DNA from: Chrysomallon squamiferum
Lineage: Eukaryota; Mollusca; Gastropoda; Neomphalida; Peltospiridae
Length of the DNA stretch: 36,177 nucleotides
Assembly: GCA_012295275.1 (NCBI GenBank)
Contig: CM022671.1
Coordinates: 32,023,750 to 32,059,926, forward strand
Reading direction: 5' to 3'
Each line of letters starts with the position of its first letter. Position 1 is the stretch's first letter. Shown here in pieces: positions 1-10,857 of this stretch. The position numbers and the translations under genes were made by a program. The notes under the pieces are model-generated. The model had not been told where the DNA came from. It did not search any database and saw nothing but the letters and a program-made list of their open reading frames with translations.

Positions 1-316
1 AAAATAAAAACCAGCTGCTACTGAAACTGTGATTTACCATTGCGGATTAACATAAAAGGTTTTTTTTAAAATATTTTTTACAATTTTGTGAGATAGATTT
101 CAGAAACATTTTTCTTGTTTAACCTAAAAGTCTTTAGATAAACATTTATTATAAAAACTAAAAAAAAAAAAAAAAAAAAAAACAGAATAAAAACCAACAA
201 TGATTATAATGCAACAATAAATCAGACACAAACAAAATCACAAAATCTATCTATCTATCTGTCTACATATATAATATATATATGTGTATATGAATTTCGA
301 TATTAATAGGATATAG

Positions 317-463
317 ATTACCAGTCAAATCTGACCACCTATCACTGTCACTGGTCGGGATTCAGAGATGCTCATTCAGGTATTGCTGGCTACCAGGTGG
401 CTCTTGGTTCAAATCCACTTGATCATGATGTGGCACCTTTAGTGTCTGTTGGCCTCCGTACAA
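317..463 (+). CDS. FN3-like gene, first visible exon
   Basis: Encodes the front half of an FN3-like repeat with W-S-G-F-R-D and the GYQVALGSNP strand. The donor GTAAGT at 464 is clear and leaves phase 1. The acceptor is uncertain: AG at 315-316 (phase 1) or 308-309 (phase 0, start at 310). An in-frame TAG at 307-309 limits extension further upstream. Confidence 0.7.
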
Positions 464-3400
464 GTAAGTATACGAGTGATTTATTCTACAACCTGCTGTT
501 TTATATTTTTACAATTTTAAATTTATTTGTTTGTTTGTTTTGTTCCTTCTATCTTTGTTTAGTTGATTGTTTATTTATGTATATACTTATTTTAATTCTC
601 TGATGATTTTAGTTTTTTATTTAACATTTCTCTCTTTTTTATTATTCATTCATTCATTCATTTTAGTTATTTATTCGCTTATATCTTATTTGTATGTATA
701 CTTATTTTTCTTTATTCAATTTTCTTCAATTTTTTACTGTTACACTATGAATGTTTATTTCTTTTTCTTTTTTGTTTATTTATTTATTTCTTTATTTATT
801 TATTTAATGTTTTATTTATTATAGACTTCACATGGACAATGTCATTTATTCCTGGTAAGAAATACTATGTAAAAGTTAAAGCTTGTAACCAGGCGGGTCT
901 GTGTACGGAGACATCGTCAGATGGACTCATCATGGACAACACACCACCTTTATCAGGTCAAGTGTTTGCTGGATACAAACAAAATCACCAGCACTACGTC
1001 AGTCAAAGGTAAAACTATATATTTCTTAATAACATATCTTAGTATCAGACTGAAAATGTTCAAATGATGTGCATGAAACAGTTATGTGGGGTTCTTTATA
1101 TATATTATAAAAGTAGTAGTAGTTATGGTGGTGGAGATAATTGTTGTTGTAATAGTAGTAGTAGTTGTTGTTGCAGTAGTAGTTGTAGCAGTACTTAGTA
1201 CTAGTATTAATATTTATAGTAGCATGATGTAGGTAGTAGCAGTAATGCTGGTGGTAGAGATGTAGTAGTACCTGTAGTAGTAGTAGCTATGTCAATGCTG
1301 TCAGTTTAATGTTGATAATAACAACATAATGCCAACAACAACAAAATAATATTAACAGCAATGTGAAGAACAATAGTGTTATAATAATACTTAATAATAA
1401 GAGTAGAATTCTTGTAAGGAAAACAACAATTAATGAAAAGAAATTAATTTAGAATCTTCATTACTGCATTTACACCGAGATAAAATAAGAAGGAAAAAAA
1501 TGTCTCATAATTAGATTTAACTACAATTTCCTTTTATTTTTTCTTCTTATTTCTATATTTTATTTTTTTTATTTTTTTTTTTTTTTTTTTCTCTGCAGAT
1601 CTTCACTCTCAGGCCACTGGCAAGGATTTGAAGATCCAGAATCAGAAATTAAACACTTTGAATGGTGTCTCGGTTATCAACCCTATCAATGTGATCTGAC
1701 ATCTTTTGAAAACACACAGCTGTCAGATACATTTCTAAAAACTGGACTTCAGTTACCAGTTTCTGTTCCACTGCACATCACTGTGAGAGCAACAAACAAT
1801 GCTGGCTTACAGTCTGTGTCAACATCTGATGCTTTCATTGTAGACAACACCACACCTCAAGTAATACAACGTCCACACTTTGTAGCTCCTAATTTAGACC
1901 AAACACAAAATACTTCTGTACAGTCAGATATTTCTTTACTGCATGTAGCCTGGAGGTTTGATGACAGGGAAAGTCCAGTTGTAAAACACATTCTTACATT
2001 AAAAACACACCATGAGAGTAAAGTTTCATTAGAGAGAAAAGAGATAGGAGCAGAACATGAACAGATATTAACATTCAGCAAAATCAACCGACTCAGAAGT
2101 GGTGATGTTTATTCCTTGTCAGTTACTGGTTGCAACCAGGCAGGTTTGTGCACTACAGCTCACAGTGAAGATCTGTTAATAGACTCCACTCCTCCTCAGC
2201 TGGGTGGATTCAAGAACCCACTGACATGGGAACATGTACAAAGTAAAAATAAGACCCTGACACAGGTTAATTTAACATGGTATGGTTTTTCTGATTCTGA
2301 ATCAAAAATCACTCAGTATCATCTAACAGTGAGCAGATCTTATGATGGATCTGAACTGTCACAGGGAATAACACATGTATCACCACCATTCAGTTCTGAA
2401 GACCAGTCTTTCTCTGTTTTACTTTCTGACCAACTAAAAAATGGTGAAAACATTATTCTCTCAATCCGTGCTGAAAATGCTGTGGGTTTAATAACAGAGT
2501 ATAGTAAACTAACTGTCACAGTTATTGCTTCAGATCAGGAAGCAGATAAAGGTTTACTGGAGATTCAGAGACATTCCTGTGACATCCATTACTGCTCTAA
2601 GGACTGTACGTGTGCCATTGTTGGCAGAAACTGTGAACAAACAGATGTCCTAGAGCCTTGTGTAAACATACCACTGCTGACAGACACTGACAAATACCCA
2701 GAAATAAAGATCAGCAGTCTTCTTAAAACTGATGGCAGTCAATACTATACCACATCAACTTCCTGTCTTTCAGCAAACTGGGAACTTGTTGAAGCCACTG
2801 CTCTTCCCAAAATAAAAAGATTTCAGTGGAGCATGGGACTAAAAGGTCATGAAGAGGGTGAAGGGATATTTGATCTCAGGTCAGAAAGAATTTGGCACAG
2901 CACAGGAAAACTGCACAATATAACCTACTGCTTGCCTCCTGATAGGCACCTCAGTGATGGAGAAGAATATGTTGTCTATGTTAGAGTATGGTATTCATTT
3001 ACAGAGTTCAAACAGTTTGAATCTTCACCTGTTTTAGCTGACTCTACCCCACCGATGTTAAGACGTGGAAAGCCAGTGAAAGATTCAGATACAACATGCA
3101 GCAGTGACTATGACTTTATCACTAAGAATAACCAGTTAATGGCTTGCTGGAATGATGTGTTCCAAGATTCCCAGAGTGGAATAGATTTCTATGTGTTTCA
3201 AATGGGTTCCAGTCCTTATGGTATATCTTATTATTCTGCCTTATGCCCTTATGGGCATTTCTTATTGTTTGTTGGTTACTTTTGATCTCAAATTTAGTAA
3301 ATCTTTCATTCCAAATTTTCAGTTCAATAATATTTCTCTTACCTAAATTATTAACAAGTGTATTCTTAACTTAAACAATTAGCAAAAAAACAAAACAAAA

Positions 3401-6228
3401 AAGAGACAAATCAGTAGATTTTAATCAAATTATCTTGGTACTATTACAGTAATTAGTTTAGACATATTTATTTATAATATTATTTCTTAAAATCTTTCAG
3501 GATCTGATGTGATAAAACCAACAAGTGTTGAAAGAAATACAAATTATTCCATTTCTCAGAAGCTGCTTAAACCAGGCATCAGATACTATGCAACAGTCAA
3601 AGCTCTCAATACAGCTGGTCTCTCTGGGGTTGCTTTCTCTGATGGAGTTGTTGTAGACGATGAAGTTCCACTTGCTGGAGTTGCCTTCAACACTGCAGAG
3701 CATGTCAACAAGGTATCTCAGTCATCAACATCAACATTTGGGGTCTCCTGGCGTGGATTTCAAGACCGCCATTCAGCTATAGTCAGTTACAGAGTAGCAG
3801 TTTACAAAACCACAGACATTCTCTCACAGCTTGCTCAGATTAGTGTAGGCTTTCAAAACAAGGTAGTTATTAATAATTTGTCCCTTGTTCAAGGTGAGAA
3901 ATATCAGGCTTCGGTAACTGCAGTTGATTTGACAGGACATCAAAGTGCTGTGGTGATGTCTCCTCCTGTACTCATTGATTCCACTCCACCCACTGGTTTT
4001 GAATGTCTGAAATTTTCTGATATCACTTTGAATATATCGTGGAACAATAACAGCACATCCATAGACAATCCTGAAAATATCCTTAAAGCCTCAATTGATG
4101 TAAAAGAAAGAATGTATTTAAAAATTTCTGTCACTAAATTAATACAGAGTAAACATTTATTTCCTGAAACAAACATTTTCTTTCAAGTTGATGATGAATG
4201 TATTCCAGCAAAATTCATGTTAACTGATAACAAAACAAAAGCTGAAGCCCATTATTATTTCCTCACATCACGATCTGGAATTCTAAACCTTCAGATAATG
4301 ACGGACAAAACTGACTTTATATCTGAAAATGATGTAACCATTCATTCCTGTAATGAAACAAAAGAGGTTGACGGTGCCAGAGCTTTAGCCATTCAGCAGA
4401 TATCTCCATCTCTCCTGCTGGTCAGTGCTCATGTGTCTGATCCTGAAACTGAACCAAAACTAATTCAGATTGGAGTAGGAACAACAAGAGGAGGATTTCA
4501 AATACAGCCCCTGAAGCCAACTTTTCTCCATTTCCACGAACTCGTAGAAGCTGAAGTGCCTCATGGCACCCGAATTTTTGTCACTGTAACTGCTGAAAAT
4601 TCTGCACAGTTGGTGTCAGTGTTTCAATCAGATGTTTTAATTATTGACCACACTCCACCAGTAATTACTAAAGCAACAGCAAATCTGGTCTATTCTTCTG
4701 AAAGAAGTGTTGAGAGAGTTGTTGTCAAGGTATCGTGGAGTGTAGAGGACAAAGAAAGTGGCTTGAAATCTTGTTGGTGTGCACTGGGTGGGTAAATGTT
4801 TGTTTAACAAGGAACTTCAAATATTCTGTGAAATAATTACAGACTGCATTGCTATGATTATTAAATCAGCAGATAAACTTTCTAAAGACTAATATATTGT
4901 ACATTTAAAGAAAATATATTGTTTGACTAATACTTATTTTCATAAATTTTAAAAATTCTGAATCAGTATATTGTAATCATTCCAAACTAGTAATGACATT
5001 TTTTTTAAAAATATTTATTCCAAAGATAAATTAAGCATATATATAAGACTGATGTCTTTGAATAAGAGAATTACTGTATCACCATATTTTAAAAATATAC
5101 TTACAGATGTGGAAAAAATTATTATTATTTTTTTTTTTTTAATTATATATATATTTTTAAATATATTAATTCATAATCTCAAATCACGGATATCTCTGAA
5201 TGTAATATATAATTTTAATCTGCAGGGCACAGTCCTATGTCTGAAAACATACAACCACTGACACTCTCCAGTGACCTTACAAGATGTAGCTTGGTCCTCC
5301 CCAATCCTTATCATCATGAAAAGATTTATGCCAGTGTTCAGTGTTTTAACCGGATTGAGCTGCACTCCTCAGCATCAGTTGGTCCTCACACAGTGTTACT
5401 TCAGCCCCAGTCATCACTGGATGGGAAGGTCATGTTTCTGCTGGCAAATCAAAGATCTGGTCCTGCAGTAAGTCTTCCAGTTCAGACTGATACATCACGA
5501 CTCCAAGTGACCTGGTCAAGGCTGGGCGACGACAGCAACACTAAAACTTTCCTCTACCGCATCACTGCAGGAAAAGACCCAGTGACAAAATGGACAAACA
5601 CAAGCTGCAACTACATTGATGTGAATTTAGCTCTGACCAGTGGTGTCACATACACAGCCGAAGTTGTTGCAGTAGATGCTCGAGAGCTGAAGAGCGAAGT
5701 TGTGTCTGGTTCTGTTGTTGTAGATAGTCGTCCACCACAGCTTACAGGTTACAGTTACTATATTTTAACACTTTCTGCTTTGTGCAAACAGACAAAATAC
5801 ACATATACAGTATTGGCCTATGGTTCAAAGTTTGTCTTTATGTAATTATGGTTGCAGTTTCACAATTAAACTTTTAAAAAAAAAAAAATATATATATATA
5901 TATATATAATTTTGTTTCATCTATTTATAAATTTATTAAATTAAACTTTCTTGTATTTTTAGGTTCATCTGCTAACATACACTGGAAGGGGACTACAGTT
6001 CATCTGGACTGGGGTGGGGTTTTCTCTCACCCTCGATCAGCCTTGGTCTACAATGTTGCTGTTGGATCCAGAAATGGCTACTCTGACTTATTTCGTGTTG
6101 CAGAGACTGATGTATCAAGAGCTGATTTTCCTGTGACGTCATCAGTCACATCACTGAATATGATCATCACAGCAACAGCAGACAATGGACAATTTGTTAG
6201 ATACATTTCATCAAAAAAAAGAAACTAA
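317..6228 (+). CDS. FN3-like repeat extracellular protein, 3' part (5' partial)
   Basis: Joined from six exons: about 317-463, 825-1008, 1599-3220, 3501-4787, 5226-5747 and 5963-6228. All junctions are GT-AG and phases match (1, 2, 1, 1, 1), giving 1342 codons including the stop. The product is a string of about ten beta-sandwich repeats of fibronectin type III character. They show a W-x-G-F-x-D-x-x-S-x-I strand near the start, a Y-x-V-x-V-x-A-x-N-x-A-G-L strand near the end, and a closing D-x-T-P-P linker (MDNTPP, VDNTTP, IDSTPP, ADSTPP, IDSTPP, IDHTPP, VDSRPP). Many N-x-S/T sites and paired Cys fit an extracellular protein. No signal peptide (the 5' end is missing) and no membrane segment are visible. 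It ends in a basic tail, SSKKRN. Such D-x-T-P-P repeat proteins occur in invertebrates, mostly uncharacterised; I cannot assign a function. The gene model is an inference from phase and repeat alignment. Confidence 0.85.
825..1008 (+). CDS. FN3-like gene exon
   Basis: Completes the repeat begun in the preceding exon: KKYYVKVKACNQAGLC strand, then the MDNTPP linker. Acceptor TTATAG before 825 and donor GTAAAA at 1009. Enters in phase 1 and leaves in phase 2. Confidence 0.88.
1108..1290. repeat. TAG/TTG triplet-rich stretch in FN3-like intron
   Basis: Imperfect GTAGTAGTAG and TTGTTG triplets fill the middle of the intron between 1008 and 1599. The same triplet family recurs in Mondo intron 18, and its complement in Mondo intron 6. 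Confidence 0.8.
1599..3220 (+). CDS. FN3-like gene, large exon with about 4.5 repeats
   Basis: Follows a long T tract and CTGCAG acceptor; phase 2 in, phase 1 out. It holds repeats closed by VDNTTP, IDSTPP and ADSTPP, plus a Cys-rich insert (six Cys within about 30 residues, codons near 2575-2665) that is unlike FN3. The open frame runs on to 3285. However, the GTATAT donor at 3221 restores the QMGSSPYG/SDVIKP register when aligned with the first exon's ALGSNP/LDHDVAP, so I end it at 3220. GT at 3206 is a second possible donor in the same phase. Confidence 0.87.
3501..4787 (+). CDS. FN3-like gene exon
   Basis: Acceptor TTTCAG before 3501. Completes one repeat (VDDEVP), contains a full repeat (IDSTPP), then a divergent segment of about 200 residues with several N-x-S/T sites, closing with IDHTPP and the start of the next repeat (DKESGLKSCWCALG). 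Two overlapping donors exist: GTGGGT at 4788 (phase 1) and GTAAAT at 4792 (phase 2). Only 4788 keeps frame with the next exon. Confidence 0.85.
5226..5747 (+). CDS. FN3-like gene exon
   Basis: Acceptor CTGCAG before 5226. Finishes one repeat and encodes a full one (LQVTWSRLGD, VTYTAEVVAVDA, VDSRPP). Donor GTTACA at 5748, phase 1. The open frame continues to 5845 into the intron, but the next exon joins in phase at GGT. Confidence 0.87.
5963..6228 (+). CDS. FN3-like gene, terminal exon
   Basis: Acceptor TTTTTAG before 5963. Encodes the last FN3-like repeat (VHLDWGGVFS, YNVAVGSRNGYSD, LNMIITATADNG) and a short Lys/Arg tail to TAA at 6226-6228. There is no transmembrane helix, so the protein would end as a secreted form unless a further splice form exists. 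Confidence 0.82.
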
Positions 6229-6385
6229 GTTCATAATTGTGAGAAACAGAATCTGAAAATATTTTAATCTCTCTAATCATAGTACATTATTATTTTTATT
6301 TTTTTTCAGTATTCTTATGTTTTGTTGTGGTTTTGTTTGTTTGTTAGTTTGCTTTTGTAAGTTTTTAGTAAAATGCATTCTATAA

Positions 6386-6391
6386 AATAAA
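6386..6391 (+). promoter_or_regulatory. poly(A) signal of FN3-like gene
   Basis: AATAAA about 160 bases after the stop codon, preceded by a T- and GT-rich stretch. It fits the end of the upstream gene's short 3' UTR. Other AATAAA words occur downstream in this AT-rich DNA, so the choice is an inference. Confidence 0.5.
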
Positions 6392-6397
6392 GAAGCA

Positions 6398-7030
6398 GAA
6401 TATTGAGTTTTATGTTGCATAAATTAACAATATTTTTATATTAACTTAAATCATTTGTAATTTATTATTTACAAATTTACATTTATTACTGTATCCAAGT
6501 ATTTAATCTTCTAAACCAATAATATTTTAATTTGCTTATAATATAAAGTAGAAAATAAATAGAGATAAATAGATCTATTTTTCTTGTTTTTAAATTATTA
6601 TTGTTCTTATAATTACTTTGTAACCACTGAATAACAAAAATATGATTTTGTACATCATTAAATCACAAAAATATGATAGTAACAAATTATATCACTTAAT
6701 AACATTATTATGTGAATATTTTGTTTTATGTGCCATAAATTAACAATACTTTTATGTTGACTTAAATCACTTATTATATTATTTATTATTTACAAATATA
6801 CATCTATAACAGTATCCAGGTATTTAATCTTCTAAAACAATATTATTATAAATTGTATATACATATATATATATATATATATATAAAGTGGAAAATAAAT
6901 AGAGACAACATAAATTTATTTTTCTTATTTTTAAATTAATTTTTTATTATTGTTGTTATAATTAATTTTTGTACATCACTAAATCACAAAAAAAAGTGAT
7001 TGTGATAAATTAATGACATTATTCTGTGAA
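6398..7030. repeat. Diverged 316-bp tandem duplication
   Basis: Copy 1 (6398-6713) and copy 2 (6714 to about 7030) align through shared words: CATAAATTAACAATA, TTATTTACAAAT, CAGTATCCA/GTATCCA, GTATTTAATCTTCTAAA, GAAAATAAATAGAGA and TTTGTACATCA-TAAATCAC. Copy 2 has an extra (AT)n run near 6864-6885. It lies directly behind the FN3-like poly(A) signal. No coding sense is visible. Confidence 0.8.
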
Positions 7031-7229
7031 ACATTGGCTCAGTATCTTTTTATTTTTATCTGTGTCATTGTGAAAATTATTTTATATTTCTTTTATCATT
7101 CACTTGCTGAGTGGAAGAGATGTGGACTCCAGCAGGAGAAATGTGGTTTTAAATCAAAAGGTGTGCACAGGAAAGAGAATTTTAAAGAAAATAATTTAAC
7201 TTCTGCATTCAAGGCCATTTGATTATTTA

Positions 7230-8719
7230 TTACAAATTTGACTATCTGATTCCAAATATATATTACACAACTCCTGGAATTTTTCCTAATAGCAGTAACA
7301 CATAACTAAAATACTAAAAATAACACGAAAAAAAAAGTTTTTAAAATTTGCTTGGAAAAAGAAAAAAAGAATTGAAATAACTAATACGGAAATAACATTT
7401 AATGAAAGTAACAATATAAAAATGTTTAAAAAATGGCATTTAAATGTAAAACTGAGAATGTGTCAAAAGTAAGATGTGATTAAAAGAAGTAAAATTGGGG
7501 AAATTTAAATAAATATCAGTGAACTGAAATTCACAGAATTTTTCCAGGGAGAAAATATGAAGGAAGTAACATATAGAAGTAAAATAGTAACAAAATTTTA
7601 ACAACTAAATTTTAAATAAACCATTACAAGCACAAAATAATAATAATAAAATAAAAATAAAGTTGAAATGTAAAAGGTAAATTTAAAGAATTAAAATGAA
7701 AAATTAAGCAAGTACAAAAGAACTACAATTTATAATAGTAATTTAAAGAAGTAACTTGAAAAACATTTAAAGAACTAAAATTATAATAAAATTTAAAGAA
7801 ATGAGGCAGAAAATAAAATCTGAAAAAATAAAAGTAAAATAAAGTTTAAATGAACAATTTGTAAATAAAATAGTAATAAAACAATTGTTATAAAAGAAAA
7901 AAGTGAAGTAAAATAAATGTAAAATTTTAAAAATTAAAAAATAAATTAAGATTTAAAGAATTAACATGAAAAATCAAACAATTAAAATGAAATAACAAGA
8001 CAGAAATGAAAATTAAACATCAAAAACATTCAAATGTATTTAATAATTAAAGTGAAATAAAATATACTGAACCAGAAATTAATTAAATAAAAATTAATGA
8101 AAGAAAACAAATAAGAATGAAATAAATAAAAACATAAAAATTTATAAAGTTAAATTTAGGGAATTAACTGAAAATAAAAACATAGTGATTTAGAATATTT
8201 TTGTAAAGACATAATAATGAAATAAAACTGAATAAAAATGTTAATAATTTTGCAATGGAAAATAAAAACAAAACATCAGAAAAAGAATCAAGAAAATGAA
8301 ACTAAAAAATGCAAAATAAAATTTTTAAAGGAAAACGTCTGAAATAAAAATAATATTTAAGAAAGCAATAAATAGTATTAAGTAGCATTTTGTTCAAGGA
8401 AATAATTTGAAAGAAGTAACAGTTAAAAACAAAAATAAAATTTAGAACATAGAATTGAAGAAACAGAAAAATTAAAAGATGTAAATTGGGAAAAAAAAGT
8501 AACATAAATAAAAAATTTTAAAAAAAGAAATTAAATTAAAGTTAGTGTCATCTAATTAGAATTCTAAAAAGGTAAGTTGCCAGAGAGTTAAAAAATACAT
8601 ATATTTAAAGATAAAACAAAAACTAAAATAACAAAGTAGTAAAATTAAAATCAAACTGAAGGAAGAGAAGATAAAAAGAAAAATTTGATAGTGAATTTAT
8701 ATCTCTAGAAGTGACAGTG

Positions 8720-8752
<33 letters not shown>

Positions 8753-9400
8753 AATAAATAAATAAAATTAAAAGAATAAAAAGTAGAAATCAAATTTAAG
8801 GGAATCAGATAGAAAATAAAATGGTAATAAATATATGAAACTAATTTATGATTAAAAATAAACAATTAGAAAGTAAAATTTCAACATGTGTGCCTTAAAA
8901 TAATTGAAAGACATAAAATAAATGTAAAAATGTAAAATTTAAAAAATAAATATGAAAATATTTAAGTAACAAATGAAACTTAAATGCAAAAAATAATAAT
9001 TCTTAAGTAATACCTAAAAATACTAAGGAATTAAATCTGAAGAAGTCACATAATAACAGAGATGTAACATCAGAAAAACAAATATTAAAGAAATAATATG
9101 GATATGTAAATTATAAATGTAACACTGAACTAAACTTTATTAAAAAAAAATGGAAATGAAAGTGAGATCAAACTTAAGACAGACAGTACAATGGAATTAG
9201 AACTAAAACAATTAATTTTTGAAAAAGTAAAGAAGAAACACTGAAATAATATTTTTTAACTAACGCATAATAAAAAATTAAACAACATACAAGTAAGAAT
9301 AAGATTTAATTAAATCTCAAGATGATCTTTAAATAAGAAATAATGAAGAAAAAACTTACTCAGTTTTTTAAGACATTTTAAAATATTCATTTATGCAAAA
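7230..9400. repeat. A-rich intergenic tract with a degenerate repeated motif
   Basis: About 2.2 kb in which the + strand is strongly A-biased over T and almost lacks C. The word ATTTAAAGAA, followed by TAAC or TAAA and TGAAAA, recurs (near 7680, 7740, 7768, 7790, 7950, with looser forms near 8160, 8407, 8800 and 9090). This suggests an old, decayed tandem array. It includes (AAT)n then (AAAT)n at 8719-8766. No gene is visible in it. Confidence 0.65.
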
Positions 9401-10138
9401 TAATTTTAATAAACGTAGATTGACCATTTTCGTAAGACTTTTGTACACCACAAAACCACCTTCATTAAACAAACTGGGATTTAGGTTACTTTAAAATTTC
9501 AGCATAATTTCCAGAAAGAAAAGCTGATTGAAAATACACTTCACTGAAACATAATATTAAAAAAGATTTAAAACAAATAAAACAGTAAAAACAAATATTA
9601 AAATAAAATAAAATAAAATAAAAAATATATTTATGAACAAAAACACACAAAAAAACAACAACATAAATAATCTTTTTAATTGTATTTCAACACAACTCAT
9701 TATAAAGTATCATTTATTGTTTTTTATAATGAAGATTATGAGTTAGTAGTTGTTCTTGAATACTGGATCATTAATTTCGCTGAAAAGCAACAAATTTCAT
9801 TTGCATGAACAGTCCCTAATAAATCATTTAATTTGTTAACCAAAACGGTTCTAGCTCTGTAACATATTAAAAAAAAAAAAAAAAATGTATTAAATTTAAT
9901 TTAATAGTTAATAGATTTATTTATTTATTTATTTATTTATTTATTGTGTTTTTCTTTATTTATAAAAATAATAAAATTGAGAAAAAGGTAATTTATATCA
10001 GGATTTTAATCACGCATTTATTTCTGTTTGTTTCCGGACTAAATAATCTCACAAGTAAAGATATAAAAATTCTTATTAGGAATATTAAAAAAATAAATTA
10101 AGTAAAATAAAAATCAAAAAAATAAATATAATAAATAG

Positions 10139-10192
<54 letters not shown>

Positions 10193-10290
10193 TTATTAAA
10201 ACTGGTATCATAATATCAATTCAGAATTTTTTTAAATAGTAATTCTATTACAAACGTATTACATGGTTATTTTTATCTTGCATCTGTATT
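9400..10290. other. Intergenic AT-rich DNA with microsatellites
   Basis: No gene visible. Holds (AAAAT)n at about 9599-9625, an A run near 9870, (ATTT)n near 9918-9946 and a pure (ATT)n of about 50 bases at 10140-10192. Confidence 0.8.
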
Positions 10291-10534
10291 AAGTGTGGTA
10301 CGAACTGCGAATTTTGATTAGAATGTTCTCCCTTCTCATTTTCTCACAACCTTGAACTTGACTAAAGATCCTTGTTTTCATAAACGTGATTGGCTGTAAC
10401 CTCTAGTACAGCACGCTAACTGTGCGTGACCTCAATGTTGTCAATCTGTTATTTCTATGGCCAAGGCCACCAAAGAAGCAAATTTTACAGGGAATTCTTT
10501 TTTTCTGTAGACACTACTGATTCCATGCGGTGGA
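10290..10534 (+). promoter_or_regulatory. Promoter/5' UTR region of Mondo
   Basis: Base composition shifts from AT-rich repeats to mixed sequence just before the first exon. An inverted CCAAT box (ATTGG, 10389-10393) lies about 145 bases before the start codon. Around 10412-10429 the words CACGC and GCGTG form a short dyad. No TATA box is obvious at a fixed distance. In-frame stop TAG at 10508-10510 precedes the start codon, so this part is not coding in the Mondo frame. Confidence 0.5.
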
Positions 10535-10857
10535 ATGGTTATACAAAACCTTGTCAAAATTGAGACGTACTCAATGAATATGTTAGATTCGAAAAAGAAC
10601 AAGGTGTCGGAAGAGAATAACGAAACAGAAATGGACAAAACTATACATTCTGGGCATTTCATGGCAAGTCGCGTGCATGTCAAATACGAGGATGACGACG
10701 ATGAAGATGCAGTCGACATCGAGAGGAAAGGATTTGATTTTTTGTCAGCTACAAAAGAAACTTTTAAAACATATCGTTTTGGTCCAAGAAGTACTCAAAC
10801 TCTGGCTATTGATGCGTCACTCACAAATCTTTTTAACTGCATGACTCTTGCATACAG
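10535..10857 (+). CDS. Mondo (MLXIP): Mondo exon 1
   Basis: First ATG after an in-frame TAG at 10508, in strong context (G at -3 and G at +4). An alternative ATG lies at 10574. Encodes residues 1-107: an acidic run EDDDDED (52-58), IHSGHFM (37-43) and the LFNCMTLAYS export-like helix. Donor GTAAAC, phase 2. Confidence 0.93.

Noticed and set aside
7013-7222. Frame with a Lys-rich end near 7090-7220
   Set aside because: No start context, splice partners or recognisable domain; likely chance.
10441-10719. Minus-strand frame over Mondo exon 1
   Set aside because: Antisense shadow of conserved coding sequence.
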